Source of the DNA: Clostridiales bacterium
Lineage (GTDB): Bacteria > Bacillota > Clostridia > Monoglobales > Monoglobaceae
Direction of reading: 5' to 3'
DNA length: 22,231 nt
NCBI GenBank assembly: GCA_016303265.1
Contig: JAEDLZ010000013.1
Coordinates: forward strand, 1 to 22,231
This document shows, one piece after another, positions 14,992 to 21,874 of the stretch; the stretch's first letter is position 1, and every line of letters begins with the position of its first letter. The translations under genes and the position numbers were made by a program. The notes beneath the pieces are model-generated. The model worked only from the letters and a program-made list of their open reading frames with translations, searched no databases and was not told where the DNA came from.

Positions 14992-15489
14992 ATGAAAATA
15001 CTGGGAATTGACCCGGGCTTTGCAATTGTGGGCTACGGGATTATCGAATATTCCGGATATAAATTTACTCCCCTTGAATACGGGGCGGTTACAACAGAGG
15101 CAGGGGAGGATATATTTGTCCGATTCAAGAAAATTTACGACAGTCTGACCGAAATTATATCCAAATCAAAGCCCGATGCCATGGCGATTGAGGAGCTTTT
15201 TTTCAACAGCAACCAAAAAACCGCCATAAATGTTGCCCAGGCAAGAGGAATAATCCTTCTCGCCGCCATGAATTGCGGCATCCCGATTTTTGAGTACACG
15301 CCGCTCCAGGTCAAGCAGGCGGTGGTGGGATACGGCAGAGCCGAAAAAGCTCAGGTTCAGCAAATGGTCAAAGCTCTTTTAAAACTGGAAAAAGTTCCGA
15401 AGCCCGACGACACCGCCGATGCTCTCGCAATCGCCGTCTGTCACGCTCATTCCTCGGGTAGCCTTACAAATCTCATAAAATGGAAATAA
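14992..15489 (+). CDS. ruvC: RuvC, Holliday junction resolvase
   Basis: Endonuclease that cuts Holliday junctions moved by RuvAB during recombination and repair. The acidic residues of the RNase H-like active site are visible: D7 (GIDPG), E67 (AIEELF), and D140 with D143 (PDDTADALA). The 165 residues are usual. The ATG at 14992 follows GAGGTG eight bases upstream. In many clostridia ruvA and ruvB come next; here they are absent and a sensor kinase follows after a duplicated junction. Confidence 0.97.
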   Translation: MKILGIDPGFAIVGYGIIEYSGYKFTPLEYGAVTTEAGEDIFVRFKKIYDSLTEIISKSKPDAMAIEELFFNSNQKTAINVAQARGIILLAAMNCGIPIFEYTPLQVKQAVVGYGRAEKAQVQQMVKALLKLEKVPKPDDTADALAIAVCHAHSSGSLTNLIKWK

Positions 15490-15569
15490 TTCTCATAAAT
15501 ATAGTTAGGTAACGAGATGACCTATGGAGATAATTCTTCATAAACACAGAGAGGTAAGGAGATGGCCTT
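15480..15569 (+). repeat. Tandem imperfect duplication at the ruvC-kinase junction
   Basis: Unit A (15480-15523, 44 bases) and unit B (15524-15569, 46 bases) align along their whole length: ATGGA(A/G)ATAATTCT, CATAAA, an AGGTAA, GAGATG and CCT are shared. Unit A contains the last codons of ruvC, and unit B contains the kinase's ribosome binding site (AAGGAG). An ATG follows each unit. Confidence 0.85.
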
Positions 15570-15577
15570 ATGTATAA
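15524..15577 (+). CDS. Possible 17-residue upstream ORF overlapping the kinase start
   Basis: The ATG at 15524, created where unit B begins, opens a frame MEIILHKHREVRRWPYV that ends at a TAA at 15575-15577, just past the kinase ATG at 15570. Its own SD (ACGAG) is weak. If translated it would couple to, or compete with, kinase translation. It may be only a by-product of the duplication. Confidence 0.25.
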   Translation: MEIILHKHREVRRWPYV

Positions 15578-16913
15578 AAAAATTCTGAGCAGTATTCGAA
15601 TATGTTCACTTATTGCTGTAATTTTAACGGCAGTTTTGGTTTTTTTGACCTGCTGCGGCTATTTTTCCGTGGTTCTCGGCACAAATCTCTTTGCCGCCGT
15701 TTCCGTTGCCGGGCTATTTATTCTTATCTGCATTATTGCCGCCGCAGTTTATGCCGTTTCCTCAGTTATGTCCTCCGTCATGGCGAAAAAAATAATAAAG
15801 CCTATAGAGGATATTGATTTATCGGCGGAAAAACACGGCGATATTTATGATGAGCTCACACCGCTTATCAACCGAATCGAACGGCAAAACCGTGAGATTT
15901 CCAAGCAGATGGACAGCGTCAAAAGACAGAAAAACCGCCTGTTTGTGGTGGGCGAAAGCATGAATGAGGGTCTTGTGGTTTTTGACAACGACGGAAATAT
16001 TCTTTTTATCAACTCGGGGGCGGAAAAAATTTTCGGCGTTACCGACGAGGTTATAGGCGGAAACTTCTTTCAGATTTCCCGTAATGTAGAAATTTTTGAC
16101 GCAATTGAGCAGGCACGCATGGGCGAGAAGACTTCCGTTTCCGAAAAAATCGGTCAGAAGCTCTATCATATTTATCTCAGCCCCGCCATGGAGAAAAACC
16201 GCGTAAACAGCGTTATCATGCTGATTATTGATATTAGCGAAATTGAAAAGAGCGAAAAAATCCGCCGTGAATTTACCGCCAATGTATCCCATGAGCTGAA
16301 AACGCCTTTAACGACCATTCTCGGCTACTCGCAGATTATTAACACGGGCATTGCAAAGCCGGAGGATATTACGGAATTTACAAACAGAATAGAAAAGGAA
16401 ACCACAAGGCTTATTACGCTCGTCGACGACATAATGAATCTTTCCCGCCTTGACGAGGGAAGCGGAACCGGGGAATTTACCGGGCTCCACCTTCTTGATA
16501 TTGCTCAGGATGTGACGGAGAGGCTTTCTCACCGCGCTAAGGGACGGAATATCAGCATTTCCTGTACGGGGGAGGACACTGTTATAGACGGTGATTTGTC
16601 GCAGATTACGGAGCTTGTGTATAACCTGACCGACAATGCAGTCAAATACAACCGCGACGGCGGAACTGTTACATTAAGCGTCGGGGATAAATGCATTTCC
16701 GTTTCCGATACGGGCATCGGTATCCCGGAAAAATATCAGGACAGAATCTACGAACGGTTTTTCCGTGTTGACAAGAGTCATTCCAAGAAAATCGGCGGAA
16801 CGGGACTGGGTCTTTCCATTGTAAAGCATATCGCCCAGTGCCACAATGCCTCCATCTCCCTTGAAAGCCGGGAAGGCGAGGGCACAACCTTCACCGTTTC
16901 CTTTCCGAAATAA
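15570..16913 (+). CDS. PAS-containing sensor histidine kinase (PhoR-like), orphan
   Basis: Membrane-bound sensor kinase, 447 residues. Two hydrophobic segments (about 12-34 and 40-68) are separated by only about five residues, so there is almost no extracytoplasmic sensor. A HAMP-like linker follows (about 70-118), then a PAS domain (about 122-222). HisKA carries the phospho-acceptor H241 in VSHELKTPL. HATPase_c has the N box DNAVKYN (355-361), DTGIGIP (380-386), and GGTGLGL (409-415). Signals are therefore probably sensed in the membrane or by the cytoplasmic PAS. PhoR-type kinases normally sit beside a response regulator; none is found here. The ATG at 15570 has AAGGAG eight bases upstream. 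Confidence 0.95.
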   Translation: MYKKILSSIRICSLIAVILTAVLVFLTCCGYFSVVLGTNLFAAVSVAGLFILICIIAAAVYAVSSVMSSVMAKKIIKPIEDIDLSAEKHGDIYDELTPLINRIERQNREISKQMDSVKRQKNRLFVVGESMNEGLVVFDNDGNILFINSGAEKIFGVTDEVIGGNFFQISRNVEIFDAIEQARMGEKTSVSEKIGQKLYHIYLSPAMEKNRVNSVIMLIIDISEIEKSEKIRREFTANVSHELKTPLTTILGYSQIINTGIAKPEDITEFTNRIEKETTRLITLVDDIMNLSRLDEGSGTGEFTGLHLLDIAQDVTERLSHRAKGRNISISCTGEDTVIDGDLSQITELVYNLTDNAVKYNRDGGTVTLSVGDKCISVSDTGIGIPEKYQDRIYERFFRVDKSHSKKIGGTGLGLSIVKHIAQCHNASISLESREGEGTTFTVSFPK

Positions 16914-16985
16914 ATTCTGAAAAAGCGCAGCGGCAAAATAATCTTTTGATAATTCCATTGTGCCAAAAATTTCCATTGAATCGAA

Positions 16986-17028
16986 AAGCTCTCGAAAAAC
17001 CGCTTTTAAAGCAGTTTTTTGAGAGCTT
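16986..17028. terminator. Bidirectional terminator between the kinase and dacF
   Basis: 18-base arms (16986-17003 and 17011-17028) with one mismatch and one G-T pair around a seven-base loop. Both strands offer T-runs. It serves the convergent kinase (plus) and dacF (minus) genes. On the minus strand it is preceded by TTGCACAAACAA, like the terminator at 7910-7948. Confidence 0.9.
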
Positions 17029-17044
17029 GTTTGTGCAAACACCT

Positions 17045-18385
17045 TTAATACATAGGCGGACGGTATTTTCCCCGCCGGCGACTTCTCGCCTTACTGCGCT
17101 TTATCGAACGATAGAACCCGTAAATAACCAAAAGGATAAACAGCGCCAGCAAAATCAGTATCAGATAAACGATTATACGGACAACCACGCTGCCCCATAC
17201 TGCTTCTCCGATTGACATAACAAATCCAAAGGGATGGCGCTCAACATCGGTTTCGGCAACAATATTCATTGTGCCCACAACCGCATCCTTATAAGTATAT
17301 GTAACCGACCCCAGCACATCGCCCTTTTTAACCGGTGCGTATACCTCATCGGCCTGATATTTTATTTCAGCCTTAATATCCTCATCCGACGCACTTTTCG
17401 GAATGGTTGCCGTCATGGTTTTTGCCGCAACGCCTCTGATATGGTCAACGCCGCCCTTGCCCTGTTTTACGGTTCTTTCGCCGAGCAAATCACCCTTTTT
17501 AACGATTTCAACCTGCTTAAAATTATCAAATCCGTACTCAAGAAGCGTTTTAGCGTCATCATGGGACGCCTCGCTCTTTAAAACAACGCAGATAAGCTCC
17601 CGTCCGCCGTCCGCCGCCGAGGCAACAAGGCAGTTCCCCGCCGCCTCGGTGTAGCCCGTTTTGATGCCTGTTGCCTTATCATAATAATATTTTGAATATC
17701 TGAGAGTTGAGATAAGATTGTTCGTATTTATATAATAACGCTCTGTTTCGGTTTTGTTGGTTGGGTCGATGGTGAGCGTTTTACTCCCCACAATATCGCG
17801 GAAGGTGGAATCCTCCATTGCGGTTCTTGCCGCCTTCGCCAAATCCGCCGCAGTCGTATAATGCTCCGAATCCGTAAGCCCATGGGGATTCGTAAAATGT
17901 GTATGCTCAAGTCCCAGTTCGTCCGCCTTGGCGTTCATTTTCTCCACAAACTTTTTCTCGCTTCCACCTGCGGAAATCGCAAGCAAAGTCGCCGCATCGT
18001 TGCCGGAGGCAATAAGCATGGCGCGGAGCAAATTTAAAACTGACATTTTTTCGCCGGCCTTAAGCTCAATATTGCTGCCGTCAGGGTCTAAGGTATCCTG
18101 CATATCCTTTGTGAAGGTAAGCTCATCTTCAAGCGCCAAATCGCCGCTTTCAACAGCGTCCGCAACAACAAGATAGGAAAAAATTTTCGTTGTGGACGCA
18201 GGATACATTTCTTCCTTCGAGTTCTTTTCGGCAAGAACAAAGCCTGTTTCCCCGTCAATTAAAATCCAAGCCTCTGCCGAAAGCTTAGGCGCCTTTTCTT
18301 CGCTTTTTTCCGCAAACACTGCGCAAAGCGGAGCAATAATGGATATTGCAAGAATAATTGAAATTAAAACTTTTAATTTTCTCAT
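17045..18385 (-). CDS. dacF: D-alanyl-D-alanine carboxypeptidase (DacF/PBP5 type)
   Basis: Low-molecular-weight penicillin-binding protein that trims the terminal D-Ala of peptidoglycan stem peptides. A signal peptide spans about 1-25. The S11 peptidase motifs are SxxK S64-TTK67, SGN 127-129, and KTG 242-244. A PBP5-type C-terminal beta domain follows, then a hydrophobic segment and a strongly basic tail (RSKARSRRRGK) that anchor it in the membrane, rather than the usual amphipathic helix. The ATG at 18385 overlaps the tsaB stop (ATGA), so it is translated by coupling, with only a weak GGTGA as SD. It is last in tsaE-tsaB-dacF. A role in spore-cortex or vegetative wall cannot be separated by sequence. 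Confidence 0.95.
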   Translation of the reverse strand: MRKLKVLISIILAISIIAPLCAVFAEKSEEKAPKLSAEAWILIDGETGFVLAEKNSKEEMYPASTTKIFSYLVVADAVESGDLALEDELTFTKDMQDTLDPDGSNIELKAGEKMSVLNLLRAMLIASGNDAATLLAISAGGSEKKFVEKMNAKADELGLEHTHFTNPHGLTDSEHYTTAADLAKAARTAMEDSTFRDIVGSKTLTIDPTNKTETERYYINTNNLISTLRYSKYYYDKATGIKTGYTEAAGNCLVASAADGGRELICVVLKSEASHDDAKTLLEYGFDNFKQVEIVKKGDLLGERTVKQGKGGVDHIRGVAAKTMTATIPKSASDEDIKAEIKYQADEVYAPVKKGDVLGSVTYTYKDAVVGTMNIVAETDVERHPFGFVMSIGEAVWGSVVVRIIVYLILILLALFILLVIYGFYRSIKRSKARSRRRGKYRPPMY

Positions 18386-19062
18386 ATTTCACCGTTTTTT
18401 GCGGATTGCTCTGCCTGGGAAAGCCTTACATAGCTCGGAACAAGTCCCTTCGCATCAATCACTTCACCTTTCTTAAATTTTTCAAAGCCTATCTCTGCAA
18501 CGGCTCCCGCAAGATTCATGTTCAGAATCCTCGGCGCAAACCGCGCTTTCGGGAGTACCTTCAAAATTTCCTCCTTATAAGGGATAACCCCGTCGCCCAT
18601 AAACATCACATTTTCTCCCCTAATCTCCGCAAGAAGGTCGGACAGCGCCAACGCACGGTCGTCGCAAAGTCTTTTGCCGCCCCGGAACAGGGCGTTATAA
18701 ACCTGATTCCGTCTTGCGTCAAGAATGGGGCACGCCACCCCGTCAAAATACTCGTAAGAAAAGGCGAGAGCCTCTAAAGTTGAAACCGCAATGCAAGGCT
18801 TTTTTGCCGCCTGCGCCATTCCCTTCACCGTTGCGACGCCGATTCTCACTCCCGTGAACGAGCCCGGCCCTACCGCAGCGGCAAATGCGTCAATGTCACT
18901 TACCGAAAGCTCGGCAAGGGCAAAAAGCTGCTCAATCTGCGGAAGAAGTTTTTGAGAATGTGTCCTTTTATTATTTATAACCGTCTGGGCAAGCAGCTTA
19001 TCATCATCCACAATGGCGGAGGTTGCCGCAGCACAGCAGGTATCTACCCCTAATATCAGCAT
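18382..19062 (-). CDS. tsaB: TsaB, tRNA t6A biosynthesis protein
   Basis: Partner of TsaD and TsaE in making N6-threonylcarbamoyladenosine at position 37 of ANN-decoding tRNAs. It has the ASKHA-type N-terminus LILGVDTCCAAATSAIV, and GPGSFTGVRIG (about 65-75), the most conserved TsaB segment. The 226 residues are usual. The ATG at 19062 lies inside the tsaE end, with AAGGAG five bases upstream. It overlaps tsaE by seven bases and dacF by four. tsaD and rimI, common neighbours, are not in the window. Confidence 0.96.
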   Translation of the reverse strand: MLILGVDTCCAAATSAIVDDDKLLAQTVINNKRTHSQKLLPQIEQLFALAELSVSDIDAFAAAVGPGSFTGVRIGVATVKGMAQAAKKPCIAVSTLEALAFSYEYFDGVACPILDARRNQVYNALFRGGKRLCDDRALALSDLLAEIRGENVMFMGDGVIPYKEEILKVLPKARFAPRILNMNLAGAVAEIGFEKFKKGEVIDAKGLVPSYVRLSQAEQSAKNGEI

Positions 19063-19499
19063 ATAATCTCCTTTTTCTGTTCTCTGACGGTAATTTCACG
19101 GTAATCGTCACCGTTTTCCCGCAGCTTCGAAATATCGATATAAACGGTGTTTTCCGGAAGGACGGGAGAAATATATTCCGCCCATTCTATAAGGCATATT
19201 CCCTCCCCGAAAAGGTAGTCGTCGAGCCAGTCAAGCTCGTCCGCATTTGCGTTTTCAAGCCGGTATGCATCAAAATGATAAAGCATCATGTCCGCGCCGC
19301 CGTACTCATTGACAAGAGTGAAGGTCGGGCTTGTTACATCACCGCCAAATCCGAAAAAATCGGCAACTCCTCGCACGAATGCGGTTTTGCCCGCACCCAG
19401 CTCGCCCGAAATGGCAACAACATCACCCGCTTTAAGTCCTGCCGCTATCTGTTTTGCAATACTCTGCGTTTCCTCCTTGGAATTGCTGATAAATTTCAT
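19056..19499 (-). CDS. tsaE: TsaE, tRNA t6A biosynthesis ATPase
   Basis: P-loop ATPase required for turnover of the TsaBD complex in t6A synthesis. Walker A is GELGAGKT (32-39). SPTFTLVNEY, the switch region typical for TsaE, and LIEWAEYI follow. The 147 residues are usual. The ATG at 19499 follows GAGG about 11 bases upstream. It is the first gene of tsaE-tsaB-dacF, driven by the promoter at 19543-19571, back to back with the plus-strand deaminase promoter. Confidence 0.96.
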   Translation of the reverse strand: MKFISNSKEETQSIAKQIAAGLKAGDVVAISGELGAGKTAFVRGVADFFGFGGDVTSPTFTLVNEYGGADMMLYHFDAYRLENANADELDWLDDYLFGEGICLIEWAEYISPVLPENTVYIDISKLRENGDDYREITVREQKKEIIC

Positions 19500-19542
19500 A
19501 TATAACCGTTCCTCATTTATATTAAAGCTTATCTATAAATAT

Positions 19543-19571
19543 ATATTACCTTTAATTTGAATTAAAGTCAA
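19543..19571 (-). promoter_or_regulatory. tsaE-tsaB-dacF promoter
   Basis: Minus-strand TTGACT (19566-19571), 17 bases, TAATAT (19543-19548), each element close to consensus. It lies about 44 bases before the tsaE start. Confidence 0.65.
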
Positions 19572-19581
19572 TACAAAACTA

Positions 19582-19610
19582 TTGAAAAATCAAAAAAAAT
19601 GTTGTATAAT
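19582..19610 (+). promoter_or_regulatory. Deaminase gene promoter
   Basis: Plus-strand TTGAAA (19582-19587), 17 bases, TATAAT (19605-19610), only 24 bases before the start codon. The leader must be very short. Confidence 0.82.
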
Positions 19611-19633
19611 GCAGAAAAGAGGTGTTAAATTTT

Positions 19634-20122
19634 ATGAACCGTGTTGATAAGCATAACTACTATCTTGATATAGCGGAAACCGTAATTGAGCGGGGAACCT
19701 GCCTTCGGCGCAACTTCGGCGCAATTATTGTTAAGAATGATGAGATTGTTGCAACGGGCTACACCGGCGCGCCCAGAGGACGGCAGAACTGCTGCAATAT
19801 GGGCGTTTGCATAAGAGAAAAGCTTAATGTGCCCCGGGGTGAGCGCTATGAGCTTTGCAGAAGCGTCCACGCAGAGGCAAACTGCATTATAAGCGCTTCC
19901 CGGCAGGAAATGATTGACGCAACCATGTACCTCGCCGGCAAGGAAATGAAAACGGGGGAGCTTATTCCCGACGCCTCAAGCTGCAGTATGTGCAAGCGAA
20001 TGATTATAAATTCGGGAATAAAAGAGGTTATTATCCGCAATTCTCCCGACAAATATACGGTTATTCCCGTTTCCGACTGGATTGAGGAGGACGAATCCTT
20101 ATCCGGCGTCAGAGGCTATTAA
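19634..20122 (+). CDS. dCMP deaminase-family cytidylate deaminase (ComEB-like)
   Basis: Zinc deaminase expected to convert dCMP to dUMP, the precursor of dTMP. Zinc ligands and catalytic base are seen as H79-A-E81 (SVHAEANCI) and C117 with C120 (SSCSMCKR). A second Cys-rich section (CCNMGVCIRE, 53-62) resembles the structural zinc site of dCMP deaminases. The 162 residues match the family. The frame opens at a GTG at 19622 that overlaps GAGGTG. I chose the ATG at 19634, about ten bases after that SD. It is followed by a terminator, so it is probably monocistronic. Substrate (dCMP versus other cytidines) is inferred from family only. Confidence 0.93.
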   Translation: MNRVDKHNYYLDIAETVIERGTCLRRNFGAIIVKNDEIVATGYTGAPRGRQNCCNMGVCIREKLNVPRGERYELCRSVHAEANCIISASRQEMIDATMYLAGKEMKTGELIPDASSCSMCKRMIINSGIKEVIIRNSPDKYTVIPVSDWIEEDESLSGVRGY

Positions 20123-20134
20123 GCATAAAAACAT

Positions 20135-20164
20135 ATCCTTACCGCATAGAATTGCAGTAAGGAT
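20135..20164 (+). terminator. Terminator after the deaminase gene
   Basis: Perfect ATCCTTAC and GTAAGGAT arms (20135-20142, 20157-20164) with a 14-base loop, followed by TTTTATTTT. It lies 12 bases after the stop codon and ends just before the lipoprotein's ribosome binding site. Confidence 0.82.
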
Positions 20165-20186
20165 TTTTATTTTGGGAGGAATTATT

Positions 20187-20615
20187 TTGAAAAGGGTTAT
20201 AGCTTTTATTATGGCTGCGGTCTGCATTTTCACTTTTGCCGGATGCAAAAAGAACGAAAAGAAGGCCGCATACGAAAATTACGAAATCGGGCCCGACCGC
20301 TTTCCGTCGGTTGAATTTGTCCTGGGCGAAAGAGAGCTTAAGTCTTGCAAAACCGACAAGGACGGCACAATGCACTATACCTACGAAACCGACGAAGCGG
20401 GATATATGGACATTTACGAATACATGACCTACCTGATTGACAACTGCGGCGGAGTTGTTACTTCCGCCCTTAACGAAGGCGAAGAGGGCCGGTGCGAGCT
20501 GGCAATGGAATCGGACGAGAGCGGATATGTCGTCACCGTGGGATTTGATTATAAAAACGACGAATATTCACTGACCATAAAGCGCATTGCGGGGAAAATT
20601 CAAAAAAGTGAATAA
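20187..20615 (+). CDS. Small secreted lipoprotein, unknown function
   Basis: 142 residues. A signal sequence ends in the lipobox FAGC (Cys19), followed by a Lys-rich linker and an acidic globular part rich in Tyr and Asp/Glu. I do not recognise a family. Start: TTG at 20187, seven bases after GGAGG; the frame extends upstream into the deaminase gene but that part has no SD. The upstream terminator at 20135-20164 leaves the gene without an obvious separate promoter, so it may depend on read-through. It ends before the convergent terminator region at 20700-20805. Confidence 0.8.
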   Translation: MKRVIAFIMAAVCIFTFAGCKKNEKKAAYENYEIGPDRFPSVEFVLGERELKSCKTDKDGTMHYTYETDEAGYMDIYEYMTYLIDNCGGVVTSALNEGEEGRCELAMESDESGYVVTVGFDYKNDEYSLTIKRIAGKIQKSE

Positions 20616-20699
20616 AGTTTTGTCCGTCGGTGAAATCAGAGGTTTTAACCGCACATATTTAAATTCGTATGCCGCATTTTAATTTCAGTAAAAAAGCTT

Positions 20700-20736
20700 G
20701 CTTTCTCCCGACGACATAAAAGGTCGGGAAGGAAGC
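20700..20736 (-). terminator. Second terminator-like stem, minus strand
   Basis: A 13-pair stem with one bulge and one G-T pair (20700-20712 with 20723-20736) encloses a ten-base loop. On the minus strand AAGCTTTTTT follows, so it looks like a backup terminator for the M14 peptidase gene. Between it and the palindrome at 20780-20805 are two smaller potential stems, 20737-20741/20759-20763 and 20766-20769/20773-20776. Confidence 0.55.
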
Positions 20737-20779
20737 GCCGGTGCATTAACGGATAAATCCGGCAGCTGCAAGGCAGACA

Positions 20780-20805
20780 GCAAAAAGCTCAATTGAGCTT
20801 TTTGC
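20780..20805. terminator. Perfect 26-base palindrome, bidirectional terminator
   Basis: GCAAAAAGCTC (20780-20790) and GAGCTTTTTGC (20795-20805) flank an AATT loop, with A5/T5 on either side, so it can terminate both the lipoprotein (plus) and the M14 peptidase (minus, stop at 20810). Confidence 0.88.
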
Positions 20806-20809
20806 CGAG

Positions 20810-21730
20810 TTATATTACGCAGGCAGCCTTCATTCCGCCCACCAAAATCGGAAGTGTTTCCTCATATATCTGCGGCAAATCCGTAACAGGCAAGGGATTT
20901 TCGCCGCAGCCCACCTCTACCGTATAGCACACTCTTTGGTATGTATTTATAAACCAGTCCTTATATCCGCCGTAAGACGCAATGCCCTCCGGAACCGCCG
21001 TTTTATAAGGCGTTCCCATGGAAATAATCTTTGCAAGATTTTCCGCATAGTACGGTTCTTTTCCGTTAAAGCTGTAATAAATTTCTTGCCCCTGACTGTG
21101 AAAAGCCATTGCAAGGCGGAAGCCTTCTTTCTCCGTAAGTTCTGCAATCGCACGGCTTTCCGGCTCGGACAGCGGTTTTTTCCCCGAATATCTTGTAGGT
21201 CCGGGGCCGAAAATTCCGTGTTTTTTCTCCCCCTCCTCGGAGAGCTCCCACATGGCGTCATAATTATGGTTCAGGTCAACGCCGTTGAAATTAGCCTGCC
21301 AGTGCGAAAAGTCCGAAGAATTTTTATTCTGCCGGAACAGTCTTGGAAAATCCGATGTGTACATTCTTGCCCCGTTAATTGAAATATCCACTCCGTCCGG
21401 ATTTACCATGGGAACAACATAAAGCGCCGTGCCTTCGTAAAGATTAAAAGCCGGTGCTCCATATATATTTTTTCCGCTTATGTATGCCTCGCAGTATTCA
21501 TTTACAAATTTCATCAAAAGCGCGGAGGTTATCCATTCCGCTCCGTGATGTGCGCCGTTGTAAAACACCTTGCTAGGGCCCGTTCCGATTTTTATGCAGT
21601 ACAGCCGCTTTTTGGCTACGCTTTCACCTATTGAATAAATTTCGCAAAACGGATATAGTTGTCTTACTTTTTCCAGGTCTTTTTCAAGCTCAGCATAATC
21701 GTATTTCTTTTTATTTCCGAAAAACATCAT
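20810..21730 (-). CDS. M14-family zinc carboxypeptidase, likely gamma-D-glutamyl-diaminopimelate peptidase
   Basis: Peptidase of 306 residues that probably cleaves the gamma-D-Glu-diaminopimelate bond in peptidoglycan (M14C, ENP1-like). Zinc ligands are H62 and E65 (HGAE) and H211 (AFHSQGQE). The catalytic Glu is E272 in TVEVGCGENPLP. DLNHNYDAMW (152-161) takes the place of the DLNRNF of classic carboxypeptidases, so the usual substrate Arg is replaced by His. There is no signal peptide, as in ENP1, which fits a mother-cell enzyme. Two ATGs (21730 and 21727) follow GAGGTGG; spacing slightly favours the second. A sigma-E-like promoter is placed just upstream. Confidence 0.9.
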   Translation of the reverse strand: MMFFGNKKKYDYAELEKDLEKVRQLYPFCEIYSIGESVAKKRLYCIKIGTGPSKVFYNGAHHGAEWITSALLMKFVNEYCEAYISGKNIYGAPAFNLYEGTALYVVPMVNPDGVDISINGARMYTSDFPRLFRQNKNSSDFSHWQANFNGVDLNHNYDAMWELSEEGEKKHGIFGPGPTRYSGKKPLSEPESRAIAELTEKEGFRLAMAFHSQGQEIYYSFNGKEPYYAENLAKIISMGTPYKTAVPEGIASYGGYKDWFINTYQRVCYTVEVGCGENPLPVTDLPQIYEETLPILVGGMKAACVI

Positions 21731-21744
21731 ACCACCTCACCGTT

Positions 21745-21772
21745 ATTCTATGAAATTTTATAGATAATGTTA
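21745..21772 (-). promoter_or_regulatory. Candidate sigma-E-type promoter of the M14 peptidase
   Basis: Minus strand: TAACATT (21766-21772), 13 bases, CATAGAAT (21745-21752), 6 of 7 and 7 of 8 matches by eye to the B. subtilis sigma-E consensus. The predicted start falls just before the SD. No clear TTGACA/TATAAT promoter is found for this gene. Confidence 0.5.
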
Positions 21773-21782
21773 AAATTTGTTG

Positions 21783-21811
21783 TTGAAAAAATATAAAATG
21801 TATAGTATAAT
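21783..21811 (+). promoter_or_regulatory. Promoter of the SLH-domain gene
   Basis: Plus-strand TTGAAA (21783-21788), 17 bases, TATAAT (21806-21811), about 60 bases before the ATG. Confidence 0.82.
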
Positions 21812-21874
21812 GTATCTGTATTGTATACTTGATTTATATATTGGGCTCAGACTCCTGAAAGGATTGATTTTACT

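Noticed and set aside
20690..20780. c-di-AMP (ydaO) riboswitch
   Set aside because: Short pieces look alike (for example AATCCGGCAGCT), but the order and spacing of the conserved blocks do not fit, and no gene lies downstream on the plus strand before the convergent M14 gene.
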